DNA from: Sphingomonas ginsenosidivorax
GTDB lineage: Bacteria; Pseudomonadota; Alphaproteobacteria; Sphingomonadales; Sphingomonadaceae
NCBI RefSeq assembly: GCF_007995065.1
Contig: NZ_VOQR01000001.1
Coordinates: 251,001-315,000, forward strand
Direction: 5' to 3'
DNA: 64,000 bases
The position numbers were made by a program, and so were the translations under genes. Positions 27,867 through 36,679 of the stretch are shown piece after piece. Every line of letters begins with the position of its first letter. Within the stretch, counting starts at the first letter, position 1. The notes under the pieces are model-generated. The model was given only the letters and a program-made list of their open reading frames with translations, had not been told where the DNA came from and ran no database searches.

Positions 27867-28931
27867 ATGTCCTCGATCCTATCCTATTGCGACTGGCTCT
27901 CACTGGCGCTGGCGGTCGCGCCCGTTCACACTGCGCGCATGGAACCGACGCATCCCCCCATCGTCATCGCGCACCGCGGCGCCAGCGGATCGCGCCCCGA
28001 ACACACGCTCGCCGCCTATGACCTGGCGATCGACCAGGGCGCCGACTTCATCGAGCCCGACCTGGTGCCGACCAGGGACGATATCCTCGTCGCGCGGCAC
28101 GAGAATGCGATCTCCGAGACCACCGACGTCGCGCAGCATCCCGAGTTCGCGGGACGTCGCACCACCAAGACGATCGACGGCCGCGCGCAGACCGACTGGT
28201 TCGTCGAGGATTTCACGCTCGCCGAGCTGAAGACGCTGCGCGCGAAGGAGCGGCTGCCCAAGCTGCGGCCGGGCAATGTCGCCTATGACGGCCGGTTCGC
28301 AATCCCGACGCTCGCCGAGATCATCGCGCTCGCCAAGCGGCGGTCGAAAGACACCGGGCGGACGATCGGCATCTATCCCGAGACCAAGCACCCGACCTAT
28401 TTCGCGAGCATCGGCCACCCGACCGACCTGCCGCTGGTCGCGCAATTGCAGGCCGCCGGGTGGGATTCGGAGACCGCGCCGGTGTTCATCCAGTCGTTCG
28501 AGGTCGCGAACCTCAAGCGTCTGCACGAGGTCACCAAGATACGGCTGATCCAGCTGACCGCGGGGCAGGGCGCCCCCGCCGACGGCGCCGCGCCGAGCTA
28601 TGCGGCGATGCTGACGCCTGACGGACTGCGGCAGATCGCGGCCTATGCGTACGGGATCGGGCCCGACAAGGCGCAGTTGTGGACCGGTGATGCGGCGAGC
28701 CCGCTGGTCGCCGATGCGCATGCGGCGGGGCTGCGCGTCCACCCCTGGACCTACCGCGCCGAGAACGTCTTCGTGCGCGAGCCCTTCCGTCGCGGTACCG
28801 AGCCCGCGGCGCACGGCGACGTCGAGGCGGAAATAACCGCGGCGCTGTCCCAGGGAATCGACGGATTCTTCACGGATTTTCCGCTACAGGGCGTCGAAGC
28901 GCGCAACGCACTGCGCACGGGAGCCAAGTAA
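27867..28931 (+). CDS. glpQ: Glycerophosphodiester phosphodiesterase
   Basis: 354 residues. GDPD signature IAHRGASGSRPEHTLAAYDLAIDQGADFIEPDL-type region just after the N-terminus (catalytic His and the metal-binding Glu/Asp), followed by VARHEN. The GDPD insertion region and a closing GIDGFFTDFP complete the TIM barrel. It hydrolyses deacylated phospholipids to glycerol-3-phosphate and an alcohol. The first ~24 residues (WLSLALAVAPVHTA) could be a weak signal peptide, or translation may begin at the ATG at 27939, giving a cytoplasmic form. Its stop overlaps the ATG of the next gene by one base. Confidence 0.9.
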   Translation: MSSILSYCDWLSLALAVAPVHTARMEPTHPPIVIAHRGASGSRPEHTLAAYDLAIDQGADFIEPDLVPTRDDILVARHENAISETTDVAQHPEFAGRRTTKTIDGRAQTDWFVEDFTLAELKTLRAKERLPKLRPGNVAYDGRFAIPTLAEIIALAKRRSKDTGRTIGIYPETKHPTYFASIGHPTDLPLVAQLQAAGWDSETAPVFIQSFEVANLKRLHEVTKIRLIQLTAGQGAPADGAAPSYAAMLTPDGLRQIAAYAYGIGPDKAQLWTGDAASPLVADAHAAGLRVHPWTYRAENVFVREPFRRGTEPAAHGDVEAEITAALSQGIDGFFTDFPLQGVEARNALRTGAK

Positions 28932-29206
28932 TGCGCAAATTCCTGATCCTCGCCCTGCTGCCGCTGGCGACCGCGGGCTGCATCAGCACCGCGACCAGCA
29001 TCGTCAAGGCGCCGTTCCAGGTCGCCGGCAAGGCGGTCGACTGGTCGACCACCAGCCAGGAGGAATCGGACCGCAACTATGGCCGCAAGATGCGCAAGCA
29101 GGAGGCGAAAGAAGGCCGCGAGCGCAAGGAGCGGGAGAAGCAGTGCCGCAGCAACCCGGACTCGTCGAGCTGCCGCCAGTATCAGGGGTACCGCGCGGGG
29201 TATTGA
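28931..29206 (+). CDS. Small lipoprotein of unknown function
   Basis: 91 residues. Lipoprotein signal FLILALLPLATAGC with Cys near position 17, then a short hydrophobic-neutral stretch and a highly charged Lys/Arg/Glu-rich helix (about 50-75), ending with two cysteines (QCRSNPDSSSCRQYQ) that may form a disulfide. The start overlaps the phosphodiesterase stop (TAATG), so it is probably coupled to it. I do not recognise a family. Its likely location is the outer membrane, periplasmic side. Confidence 0.75.
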   Translation: MRKFLILALLPLATAGCISTATSIVKAPFQVAGKAVDWSTTSQEESDRNYGRKMRKQEAKEGRERKEREKQCRSNPDSSSCRQYQGYRAGY

Positions 29207-29218
29207 GGCTTAGGGACA

Positions 29219-29302
29219 CGTCATCCCGGGCTTGTCCCGGGATCCAGAGTAACGGGGGGCAACGCCTGTAACCCTGGATCCCGGGACAAGCCCGGGATGA
29301 CG
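29219..29302. repeat. Family B palindromic element between convergent genes
   Basis: Near-perfect arms CGTCATCCCGGGCTTGTCCC... and ...GGGACAAGCCCGGGATGACG with a ~25-bp spacer. It occupies the whole gap between the lipoprotein gene (plus) and the DUF2459 gene (minus), so it may serve as a terminator for both. Confidence 0.88.
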
Positions 29303-29309
29303 GTGGGGA

Positions 29310-29975
29310 TCAGAACCACTGCATCACCGTGGCGGGGAACGGCGTCCACGCGCCGACCCGCGCCCCAGCGTGGCGGAGCGCGTCGCCGGTCCATGCATTG
29401 CACGTCGCGACCGCGTCGTACCGACCACGCGCATCGTAGAACACGTCGTACCCCGCATAGCCCGGATAGCGCGCACCGCCGGGGCGAAAGCTCGCCGCGA
29501 TGAACGCCGCCAGCCGCCGATACTCCGCCTCGCTCAGCACCACGGCGCGCACCTCCGGGCCGACCGCCGGCTCCGGCACATGCTCGACATGCATCAGCGT
29601 GTGCGCACTGCCGATCGCGGCGGCGAGCACCGTGCCGGGCTTCACGTCGGCCCAGGTCTTGGTTTCGAGGAAGAACGCCTTCTCGCCCCAGCCGATCACG
29701 ATATGGTCGAACCCGCCGTAGCGCGGGTCACCGAGGTCGCCCGCCGGTGCGAGGTCGCGCCAATCCACCCCTGCGGCGACCTTGGGCATGACGAAGCCGG
29801 TGTGCACGCCGTTGGTTTCGACGAAGATCCGCACGCCGTGCGCGGGTGGCCGCCATGCCGTGTTGGTCGGTATCGCCCCGCCGATCGCGCCCGCGACCAG
29901 ATAGCCGAGCGCCAGCGCCGCGATCGCCGCCGCCAGTCGCACCATCCAACGCCGCACACCCGTTCCCGTCACCAT
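29310..29975 (-). CDS. DUF2459 / TIGR02117 family protein
   Basis: 221 residues. One N-terminal transmembrane segment (about 13-34, LAAAIAALALGYLVAGAIGG), then RIFVETNGVHTGFVMP, the family hallmark, IGWGEKAFFLETKTWADV, and the C-terminal YDVFYDARGRYDAVATCNAWTG with a conserved Cys and Asn. The ETNGVHTG/CNAWT pairing resembles an N-acyl amidase-like (NlpC/P60-related) arrangement of His and Cys, but the family has no assigned function. Predicted to be membrane-anchored and periplasmic. Confidence 0.85.
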   Translation of the reverse strand: MVTGTGVRRWMVRLAAAIAALALGYLVAGAIGGAIPTNTAWRPPAHGVRIFVETNGVHTGFVMPKVAAGVDWRDLAPAGDLGDPRYGGFDHIVIGWGEKAFFLETKTWADVKPGTVLAAAIGSAHTLMHVEHVPEPAVGPEVRAVVLSEAEYRRLAAFIAASFRPGGARYPGYAGYDVFYDARGRYDAVATCNAWTGDALRHAGARVGAWTPFPATVMQWF

Positions 29976-29997
29976 TTCGTCATGCTAGACGGCTGCG

Positions 29998-30855
29998 ATG
30001 GCACTAGAAACCCACACCCGCTCGGCCGAAGGCGACTGGACGATCGCACAGGACTGGTCGCACTACACGGCCGAAGAGCATGCGACCTGGGACACGCTGT
30101 TCGCGCGTCAGGCGAAACTGCTGCCCGGGCGCGCGTCGAACGCGTGGCTGCGCGGGCTCGACGTGCTGAAACTGTCCAAGCCCGGCATCCCCGATTTCGA
30201 GGAACTGTCCGAACGGCTGATGAAGCTGACCGGCTGGCAGGTCGTCGCGGTCCCGGGTCTCGTCCCCGACGACGTGTTCTTCGACCATATGGCCAATCGC
30301 CGCTTCGTCGCGGGCAATTTCATCCGCCGGCCCGACCAGCTCGACTATCTGCAGGAGCCCGACGTCTTCCACGACGTGTTCGGGCACGTCCCGATGCTCG
30401 CCGACCCGGTGTTCGCGGATTATCTCGAAGCCTATGGCCGCGGCGGACAGCGCGCGCTGGGGCTCGATGCGCTCAAATATCTCGGGCGCCTCTACTGGTA
30501 CACCGTCGAGTTCGGGCTGATCGCGGAGCCCGAGGGCCTGCGCATCTACGGCTCGGGGATCGTGTCGAGCTATGCCGAAAGCCGCTTCGCGCTCGACGAT
30601 CCGAGCCCCAACCGGATCATGCTCGACCTCGCCCGCGTAATGCGCACCGAGTACCGGATCGACGATTTCCAGCAGAATTATTTTGTGATCCCGAGCTTCG
30701 ACGAACTGCTGCGCCTGACGGTCGAGACCGATTTCGCACCGCTGTACGAGGAGTTGAAAGCGCTGCCGGATATTCCGGTCGCGCAGATCGAGCCGGACGA
30801 TGTGGTGCTGACCAAGGGCACGCAGGACTATGCCTCGGCAAAAATAAACGCCTAA
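29998..30855 (+). CDS. phhA: Phenylalanine 4-monooxygenase
   Basis: 285 residues, the normal size of bacterial single-domain phenylalanine hydroxylases. Iron ligands are H125 and H130 in FHDVFGH and E171 in YWYTVEFGL; the pterin-binding region lies around GWQVVAVPGLVPDDVFF. It converts phenylalanine to tyrosine with tetrahydrobiopterin and O2 in the cytoplasm. A pterin-4a-carbinolamine dehydratase (phhB) usually works with it but is not next door. A family A repeat follows its stop. Confidence 0.95.
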   Translation: MALETHTRSAEGDWTIAQDWSHYTAEEHATWDTLFARQAKLLPGRASNAWLRGLDVLKLSKPGIPDFEELSERLMKLTGWQVVAVPGLVPDDVFFDHMANRRFVAGNFIRRPDQLDYLQEPDVFHDVFGHVPMLADPVFADYLEAYGRGGQRALGLDALKYLGRLYWYTVEFGLIAEPEGLRIYGSGIVSSYAESRFALDDPSPNRIMLDLARVMRTEYRIDDFQQNYFVIPSFDELLRLTVETDFAPLYEELKALPDIPVAQIEPDDVVLTKGTQDYASAKINA

Positions 30856-30862
30856 CCGCTCA

Positions 30863-30966
30863 CCACCCCGGCGAAGGCCGGGGCCCAGTTGGGGGACTTT
30901 CGTGACGGCGGACCGCCCTCCGTTACGCCGACCTTCCCAACTGGGCCCCGGCCTCCGCCGGGGTGG
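30863..30966. repeat. Family A palindromic element between convergent genes
   Basis: Left arm 30863-30894 (CCACCCCGGCGAAGGCCGGG...) and right arm 30935-30966, inverted, with a 40-bp spacer containing CCTCCGTTACGCCGACC. It fills the gap between phhA and the convergent prmA. Confidence 0.88.
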
Positions 30967-30984
30967 GGCGTGGCGGTGGCAGCG

Positions 30985-31911
30985 TCAGATATCCAAGGCC
31001 CAGCCGTCGCGCCCCTTGGGATCGAACGGGCCGTCCGCGACGAACCGCACGTCGCCTGCGCGCAGGCGCAGGACGCTCCAGTCTCCGCGGCGATCGACCG
31101 CCTCGATCGCGCAGCCGCACGCCGCATAGGCCGCGACCACCGCCTCGCGCTGCGTTTCCAGCAGCCCGGCGAGCACGATCGTCGCACCGGTATCGGCGAT
31201 CGACGCGATTTCCGGCGCCATCGATACCAGCGGCCCCGCGAGGATGTTGGCGATCACCAGATCATAGGGCGCGCGCGCGACGATCGCATCGTCGAGCGTC
31301 CCGTCGGCGACGACCAGATCGATCCCGGGCACAGCGTTGAGCGCCGCATTCTCGCGCGTCACCTCGATCGACACCGGATCGATATCCGTCGCCATGACCG
31401 CCGCCTCGGGCCAGAGATGCGCGGCGGCGAAGGCGAGCAGGCCGGTGCCGGTGCCGATATCGATCACGTGCGCGAACCTTGCGTCCGACAGGCCGTCGAG
31501 CATCGCCAGGCACCCGCTGGTCGTCTCGTGATGCCCGGTCCCGAACGCACGGCTCGCCGCGATGTGGAAGGCGCGCGTGCCCTCGGGTGCGACTGCCTCG
31601 CCGGTGTGGACGTAGAAGCGCCCGACATGGAGCGGCTCCAGCCCCGCCTGGCTCATCGTCACCCAGTCCGCATCGCCCAGCCGTTCGACGACGACGTCCG
31701 CGCCCGTCGCACTCGGCACCAGCGCGCGGATGGCGGCGACCGTCTCCGCGCCGGGTTCCGCCTCGAAATACGCATCGAGCCGCCAATGCTCGCGGTCGTC
31801 CTCGATCTCCTCGGTGGTCATCAGCACCGCGTCGATCGTCATCTCGGCCGCATCGATCGCCTCGGCCTCGGCGCGGGTGCAGGGGAGGGTGAGTTTCCAA
31901 CTGTCGGTCAT
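30985..31911 (-). CDS. prmA: Ribosomal protein L11 methyltransferase
   Basis: 308 residues. An N-terminal substrate-recognition domain precedes a class I SAM methyltransferase: IDIGTGTGLLAFAAAH is motif I (usually GCGSG in this family), AVMATDIDP is motif II, and DLVIANILAGPLV holds the NIL post-motif typical of PrmA. It trimethylates L11 of the 50S subunit. It sits between two palindromes and close to the downstream phhA in convergent orientation. Confidence 0.9.
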   Translation of the reverse strand: MTDSWKLTLPCTRAEAEAIDAAEMTIDAVLMTTEEIEDDREHWRLDAYFEAEPGAETVAAIRALVPSATGADVVVERLGDADWVTMSQAGLEPLHVGRFYVHTGEAVAPEGTRAFHIAASRAFGTGHHETTSGCLAMLDGLSDARFAHVIDIGTGTGLLAFAAAHLWPEAAVMATDIDPVSIEVTRENAALNAVPGIDLVVADGTLDDAIVARAPYDLVIANILAGPLVSMAPEIASIADTGATIVLAGLLETQREAVVAAYAACGCAIEAVDRRGDWSVLRLRAGDVRFVADGPFDPKGRDGWALDI

Positions 31912-31920
31912 TCAAATCAT

Positions 31921-31988
31921 CCGTTCGTGCTGAGCGCAGTCGAAGCATGGTGCCGCGCGCTGCCCTTCGACTGCGCTCAGGGCGAACG
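31921..31988. repeat. Family D palindromic element
   Basis: CCGTTCGTGCTGAGCGCAGT... faces ...ACTGCGCTCAGGGCGAACGG as inverted arms around a short spacer. It lies between the SDR and prmA. A second copy is at 54290-54359. Confidence 0.8.
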
Positions 31989-31999
31989 GCCGGGCAATG

Positions 32000-32704
32000 T
32001 CAGCGGACATAGCTTGCTCCGTTCACGTCGATCACCGCGCCGGTCATCGAGGCCGGCGCTTCCAGCGCGCAGTAGCGCGCCACCGACGCGACTTCGGCGG
32101 GGTCCGCGACCTTGCCGAGCGGGATGTCTGCCAGCAGCGCGTCGCCGCCGCGGCTTTCGAGATAGTCCTCGGCCATGCCCGTCATCGTGAAGCCGGGGCA
32201 CACCGCGAACGCGAGGATCCCCTGCCGGGCATAGCCGCGGGCGATCGTCTTGGTCATCGCTACCATCCCCGCCTTCGACGCGGCGTAATGCCAGTGCGCG
32301 GGCGAATCGCCGCGATACGCCGCACGGCTGGCGATGTTGACGATCCGCCCGCCGCCCTTCCATCCCGAGGCCGCGCGCGCCTGCCAGTGCAGCACGGCAA
32401 GCCGGCAGAGCTCGGCGCTCGCGGTCAGGTTGATCCGCATCGTCCGGTCCCAGTTCGCGGTCCAGTCGTCGGCCTCGAGCGGGCTTGCCTCGAACACGCC
32501 GGCATTGTTGACGAGCACGTCGATCGTGCCGCCGGCCTGTTCGAGCGCCGCGTCCCACAGCGCGCGCGGGGCGGCAGGGTCGGCGAAGTCGGCGGGGATC
32601 CCGCTGGCGGTACCGTGGCCGATGACGGTCGCGCCGGCATCGCCCAGAGCCTGATGAATCGCCGCGCCGATGCCGCGGCTAGAGCCGGTGAGGAGAATGG
32701 TCAT
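32000..32704 (-). CDS. SDR-family oxidoreductase (3-oxoacyl-ACP reductase-like)
   Basis: 234 residues, classical short-chain dehydrogenase. NAD(P)-binding ILLTGSSRGIGAAIH at the N-terminus, NNAGVF, catalytic Ser in VNIASRAAYRG, and the Tyr/Lys pair in WHYAASKAGMVAMTK. C-terminal VIDVNGASYV is the usual SDR end. Size and motifs fit FabG-like reductases; the substrate is not determinable. Probably cytoplasmic. Confidence 0.85.
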   Translation of the reverse strand: MTILLTGSSRGIGAAIHQALGDAGATVIGHGTASGIPADFADPAAPRALWDAALEQAGGTIDVLVNNAGVFEASPLEADDWTANWDRTMRINLTASAELCRLAVLHWQARAASGWKGGGRIVNIASRAAYRGDSPAHWHYAASKAGMVAMTKTIARGYARQGILAFAVCPGFTMTGMAEDYLESRGGDALLADIPLGKVADPAEVASVARYCALEAPASMTGAVIDVNGASYVR

Positions 32705-32765
32705 GGGGGCGCTGTAGCGGGGTGGGAAGGGTCCGTCACCAACGAGACGCCCCCGTCCCCAGCCC

Positions 32766-32834
32766 CCTTCGTCACCCCAGCCCCTTCGTCACCCCAGCCC
32801 CTTCGTCACCCCAGCCCCTTTCGTCACCCCAGCG
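32766..32834. repeat. 17-bp tandem repeat, four units
   Basis: CCTTCGTCACCCCAGCC occurs three times exactly (32766, 32783, 32800), followed by an 18-bp copy with one extra T that runs into the family C palindrome. It looks like slippage amplification of that element's left arm. Confidence 0.9.
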
Positions 32835-32903
32835 AAGGCTGGGGTCTTTCCGGGGAGGGCACCCGGCCCGAACTGGGAGATGCCAGCCTGCGCTGGCATG
32901 ACG
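32822..32903. repeat. Family C palindromic element
   Basis: Left arm CGTCACCCCAGCGAAGGCTG..., right arm ending in ATGCCAGCCTGCGCTGGCAT followed by GACG, inverted, with a ~30-bp spacer. It lies upstream of the SDR gene and downstream of the chemoreceptor. Better copy at 52783. Confidence 0.8.
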
Positions 32904-32952
32904 GAAGGGGCGGGGCCGGGGGCGGTACAAGGCGCGAGGGCCGAGGCGCCGC

Positions 32953-34311
32953 CTACCCCACGCTCGCCGAGAAGCCGTCCGCCGCGGTCTTCAGTACGCC
33001 GAGCTGGTCGTCGACCTCGCCGAAATCCTGCCCCAGCCGCTCGATCTCGCTCGCCACCGCCTCGGTATCGCTGCGGATCGTCGCGATCGTGACCGACATC
33101 GAATCGGCGGCGAGCGCGGTTTCGTCGACCGCGGCGGTGATCGCGGCGACGGTCTGCGCCTGCACTTCCATCGCATGACGGATATGCTGCGCCGATTGCT
33201 GGACCTCGCCGACGGTCGCCTTGATCCCGGCATTGGTCGCGACCGTACCGCGCGTCGCCTGCTGGATCGCGGCGATCTTGGCGGCGATGTCGTCGGTCGC
33301 TCGCGCGGTCTGGTTGGCAAGGCTCTTAACTTCCTGCGCCACCACCGCGAAGCCGCGTCCCGCATCGCCGGCGCGCGCGGCCTCGATCGTCGCGTTGAGC
33401 GCGAGCAGATTGGTCTGCCCGGCGATGTCGCGGATCAGCCCCAGGATCGATTCGATCGAATGCGCGTGATCCGAGAGCGCCTCCGACATCTCGACCGCAT
33501 CGCTCGCTTGCGTGCTCGCTCGTGTCGCGATTTCGGCCGCCGCCTCGACCTCGGTGCGGGCATCCTCGATCGCGCGGATCAGCCCGGTCGCGGTCTGCGC
33601 CGCTTCGCGCATCGCCACCGCCGACTGCTCGGCCGCCGCCGCGACTTCGCTTGCCTTGCCCAGCATGCCGCGCGCGGACGACGACGCGCCGGCCGCCTGC
33701 ACGCGGATCCGCGTGCCGAGCGCGGCGGTATCGCCGATCGAGGTCGCGATGCGCTCGCGAAACTCGGCCGCGCGCTGGCCACGTTCGGAGCGCGCCGCGG
33801 TCGCGTCGACTTCGCCCAGATGCGATGCCATCACGTCCGCCTCGATCAGCGACAGCCGCAGCACGACGTCGCACAGTCCGCGCACCCGTGGATCGCCTTC
33901 GCCCAGCCGTTCGCCGATCAGCGCCATCGTCGTGCTGTGCGCATAGGCGAGCGACGCCAGCAGCGCAGGCAAGGGCACGCCCGATGCCTTGCACAGATCG
34001 GCATGCATGATCGCGCCGTCGCGCCACGCCTCGTCATAGGAGGCGCGATAGCGGGCGCGCGCATAGTCGGCGCTGCGCGCGATGCCCTTTGCGCGCGCGC
34101 TGGGCGACATCTTGGCCGCCAGATGCGCGGTCGTGTCGAGCGACAGATAATGCGTCCAGAACATCGTCGAGATGCGGGTATAGTCCGCCGGCGTCAGCAG
34201 CGCGTCGATCTCGGCCGAGCCCGCGCGGATCCGGCCGTCCCAGTCATAGTCGCGGACGTGGTCGGCGAACGCACGATCCTCGCCGCTCCACGTCTTCAGT
34301 GCGGTTGCCAT
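32953..34311 (-). CDS. Soluble methyl-accepting chemotaxis protein, globin-like sensor (copy 1)
   Basis: 452 residues and no transmembrane helix. The N-terminal ~180 residues are helical and resemble the protoglobin or globin-coupled sensor fold, with H103 (AIMHADL) in the position of a proximal heme ligand, judged by eye. Residues ~220-450 are an MCP signalling domain with the conserved hairpin tip ([20 protein letters not shown] and [18 protein letters not shown] at 291-327). It would signal through CheA/CheW from the cytoplasm, perhaps in response to oxygen or redox. Forms a tandem pair with the gene at 34331, 19 bp away. Confidence 0.85.
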   Translation of the reverse strand: MATALKTWSGEDRAFADHVRDYDWDGRIRAGSAEIDALLTPADYTRISTMFWTHYLSLDTTAHLAAKMSPSARAKGIARSADYARARYRASYDEAWRDGAIMHADLCKASGVPLPALLASLAYAHSTTMALIGERLGEGDPRVRGLCDVVLRLSLIEADVMASHLGEVDATAARSERGQRAAEFRERIATSIGDTAALGTRIRVQAAGASSSARGMLGKASEVAAAAEQSAVAMREAAQTATGLIRAIEDARTEVEAAAEIATRASTQASDAVEMSEALSDHAHSIESILGLIRDIAGQTNLLALNATIEAARAGDAGRGFAVVAQEVKSLANQTARATDDIAAKIAAIQQATRGTVATNAGIKATVGEVQQSAQHIRHAMEVQAQTVAAITAAVDETALAADSMSVTIATIRSDTEAVASEIERLGQDFGEVDDQLGVLKTAADGFSASVG

Positions 34312-34330
34312 ACATCCCCTCCCGAGGGTC

Positions 34331-35689
34331 TCACGCAGCGACCTTGGCGATGAAGTCGCCGGCGCTGTTCTTGAGGTTGCTCAACCGGCTGTCGAGCACG
34401 TCGAAGCCGGCACCGACCCCGTCGATCTCGCTCGCGACCGTCTCGGTGTCGCTGCGGATCGCGGCGATCGTGGTCGACATCGAATCGGCGGCGAGCGCGG
34501 TCTCGTCGACGGCCGCGGTGATCGCGGTGACGGTCTGTGCCTGCGCCTCCATCGCATAGCGGATGCGGTCGGCGCTTTCCTGCACCTCGGCGACGGTCGC
34601 CTTGATGCTGGCATTGGTATCGACGGTCGAGCGCGTCGCCGACTGGATCGCGGCGATCTTGGCGGCGATGTCGTCGGTGGCGCGCGCGGTCTGGTTGGCG
34701 AGGCTCTTCACTTCCTGCGCCACCACCGCGAAGCCGCGGCCGGCGTCGCCGGCGCGCGCGGCCTCGATCGTCGCGTTGAGCGCGAGGAGGTTGGTCTGCC
34801 CGGCGATGTCGCGAATCAGCCCGAGGATCGATTCGATCGATTTCGCGTGATCGCTGAGCGTCTCCGACATGCCGACCGCCTGGCTGGCCTGCGCGGAGGC
34901 GCGGGTGGCGATCTCGGCGGCGGCCTCGACCTCGGTGCGCGCATCCTCAATCGCGCGGATCAGTCCGGCGGCGGTCTGCGCTGCCTCGCGCATCGCCACG
35001 GCGGATTGTTCGGCGGCGGCGGCGACTTCGCTCGCTTTGCCCAGCACCGCGCGCGTCGACGCCGAACTGCGCACCGCCTGCTCGCGCAACACATGGCCTT
35101 CGTCGGTGGCGGTCTCGACCATCATCGCGATGCCGTCGCGGAATTCGGCGGCCAGCGTGTCGCGCTGCCCCTGCGCGGCGTGCGCGCGGTAGGAATTGTA
35201 GATCGCGACGGTGATCTCGCCCTCTAGCGCGGACAGTCGCATCAATGTGTCGATGAACATCGGCAGCTGTTCGTCCGCGCGGTCGATCCGGCGCATCAGC
35301 ACGTCGAGCGCGGCGCGGTCGCTGGCGCTGATCATCGACAGCAGCGCCATCGGCGACACCTCGGCGGCGTAGGCGGCGGCGACCGACCGTTCGATCGATT
35401 CGATCCACGCGCGACCGCTCGTCTCGAGGAAGCGGTTGCGCAGGAAGGTGCAGCCGACCTCGATCATCCGCTCGGTCTCGTGCGGGGCCCAGATCCGTTC
35501 GTCGGAGAAGCAGCGCAGCCACTGTTCCCAATAGGCGCGCGAGACGTGCGTGATCTCGGGCGCCAGCGCCGCCCACACGCCGCGGCTGGCGGTGGTCAGC
35601 GTGCCGTCGAAGTCGAAGACGCGCAGGCGCGCGGTGAGGTCGATGGACGCGGCGATCGATCCGGGAGCCGGAAGGTCGGTGGTGGTCAA
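34331..35689 (-). CDS. Soluble methyl-accepting chemotaxis protein (copy 2)
   Basis: 452 residues from a TTG at 35689 that follows GGAG by nine bases; this gives the same length as the neighbouring paralogue. An ATG at 35740 is an alternative. No transmembrane helix. The sensor half is divergent and lacks a His at the position of H103 in copy 1 (reads [15 protein letters not shown] there), so heme binding by that residue is not expected. The MCP half is nearly identical to copy 1 through the hairpin tip. The chance sequence FDFDGTLT is not a HAD active site. A recent or gene-converted tandem duplication. Confidence 0.82.
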   Translation of the reverse strand: MTTTDLPAPGSIAASIDLTARLRVFDFDGTLTTASRGVWAALAPEITHVSRAYWEQWLRCFSDERIWAPHETERMIEVGCTFLRNRFLETSGRAWIESIERSVAAAYAAEVSPMALLSMISASDRAALDVLMRRIDRADEQLPMFIDTLMRLSALEGEITVAIYNSYRAHAAQGQRDTLAAEFRDGIAMMVETATDEGHVLREQAVRSSASTRAVLGKASEVAAAAEQSAVAMREAAQTAAGLIRAIEDARTEVEAAAEIATRASAQASQAVGMSETLSDHAKSIESILGLIRDIAGQTNLLALNATIEAARAGDAGRGFAVVAQEVKSLANQTARATDDIAAKIAAIQSATRSTVDTNASIKATVAEVQESADRIRYAMEAQAQTVTAITAAVDETALAADSMSTTIAAIRSDTETVASEIDGVGAGFDVLDSRLSNLKNSAGDFIAKVAA

Positions 35690-35882
35690 GACGGTACACT
35701 CCGCGTCGCAGGAAGATCGTGGATCGGACGTAAGCGCCAATGGTTAAGCGCTGGTTAGAATTACGGTGCGGCTGTTTCGCGAACGGACCGGTCCTGTGCG
35801 CGGGGCCAGCCGTGCGCGGGATGGGTTGCATCGCAGCACGCTCGGTCTAATAGGTCGCCAAACCCATTCGAGGACTTCGCCC
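35690..35882. promoter_or_regulatory. Divergent intergenic region, chemoreceptor/sdhC
   Basis: 193 bp between the TTG starts of the chemoreceptor and sdhC. It must hold the promoters for both. A near-direct repeat TAAGCGCcaatggTTAAGCGCT is visible at about 35731-35752. I cannot assign -35/-10 elements with confidence. Confidence 0.4.
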
Positions 35883-36293
35883 TTGGCATCCCGCAATCCC
35901 GCCCGCCCGCTGTCTCCCCATCTGCAGGTCTATAAATGGGGCCCGCACATGCTGGTCTCGATCCTGCACCGCGCGACGGGCAGCGGCATGGCCACCGTCG
36001 GCACCGGCCTGCTCGTCTGGTGGCTCGCCGCGATCGCCGGCGGCGCCGAGAGCTATGCGACGTTTCGCGACGTGTTCACCACCGACACCGGCGCGCTGAA
36101 CATCCTCGGCTACGTCATCGGCATCGGCCTGACGCTGTCGCTGTTCCAGCACATGATGACGGGCATCCGCCACTTCGTGCTCGACACCGGCGCCGGCTAC
36201 GAACTGAGGCGCAACAAGACGGGTGCGCTGGCGACGATGGTCGCATCGGTCGCGCTGACGATCGTGTTCTGGCTCTATCTGGGGATCAACTAA
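35883..36293 (+). CDS. sdhC: Succinate dehydrogenase cytochrome b556 subunit
   Basis: 136 residues from a TTG at 35883, preceded by GAGGA eight bases upstream. N-terminal RPLSPHLQVYKW and SILHRATG are the SdhC signature, with the quinone-site Ser/Arg; three transmembrane helices follow (about 30-50, 67-88 and 110-133). H89-type heme ligand in LFQHMMTGIRH. It anchors SdhAB in the inner membrane and passes electrons to ubiquinone. First gene of sdhCDA; overlaps sdhD by one base (TAATG). Confidence 0.92.
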   Translation: MASRNPARPLSPHLQVYKWGPHMLVSILHRATGSGMATVGTGLLVWWLAAIAGGAESYATFRDVFTTDTGALNILGYVIGIGLTLSLFQHMMTGIRHFVLDTGAGYELRRNKTGALATMVASVALTIVFWLYLGIN

Positions 36294-36679
36294 TGGGTAC
36301 CGGCACCCCCCTCGGCCGCGTTCGCGGGCTCGGCAGCAGCAAGGAAGGCGCACACCATTGGTGGCACCAGCGCCTGACCGCGGCCGCCAACATCCTGCTG
36401 ATGCTGTGGCTGATGATCTCGGTCGCGCGGATGCCCGGCTATGACTACGCCGCGGTCCGCCTCTGGCTGCAATCGGCCTGGGTCGCGGTGCCGATGATCC
36501 TGCTGGTCGTCTCGGTCTTCTATCATTTCCGCCTGGGTCTCCAGGTCGTGATCGAGGACTACCAGCATGACGAGACCCGCGTCGTGTGGATGATCGTCCT
36601 CAACCTCTTCACGTTCGTGACCGCCGGCATCGCGCTCTTCGCGATTCTCAAGGTCGCCTTCACCGGAGCCCCCGCATAA
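36293..36679 (+). CDS. sdhD: Succinate dehydrogenase hydrophobic membrane anchor
   Basis: 128 residues, three transmembrane helices. N-terminal [20 protein letters not shown] is the usual start of alphaproteobacterial Sdh[18 protein letters not shown] contains the heme-ligand His and the Asp-Tyr near the quinone site. Forms the cytochrome b part with SdhC. The start and stop each overlap the neighbouring gene by one base, so translation is coupled across sdhCDA. Confidence 0.93.
   Translation: MGTGTPLGRVRGLGSSKEGAHHWWHQRLTAAANILLMLWLMISVARMPGYDYAAVRLWLQSAWVAVPMILLVVSVFYHFRLGLQVVIEDYQHDETRVVWMIVLNLFTFVTAGIALFAILKVAFTGAPA

Noticed and set aside
32766..32834. CRISPR-like repeat array
   Set aside because: Units are directly adjacent without unique spacers, and no cas genes are present.
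34331..35689. HAD-phosphatase motif FDFDGTLT in the second chemoreceptor
   Set aside because: No further HAD motifs follow; the segment aligns with DYDWDGRI of the first chemoreceptor, so the match is by chance.
36586..36678. Upstream extension of sdhA
   Set aside because: It lies inside sdhD; the ATG at 36679 overlapping the sdhD stop gives the conserved N-terminus.
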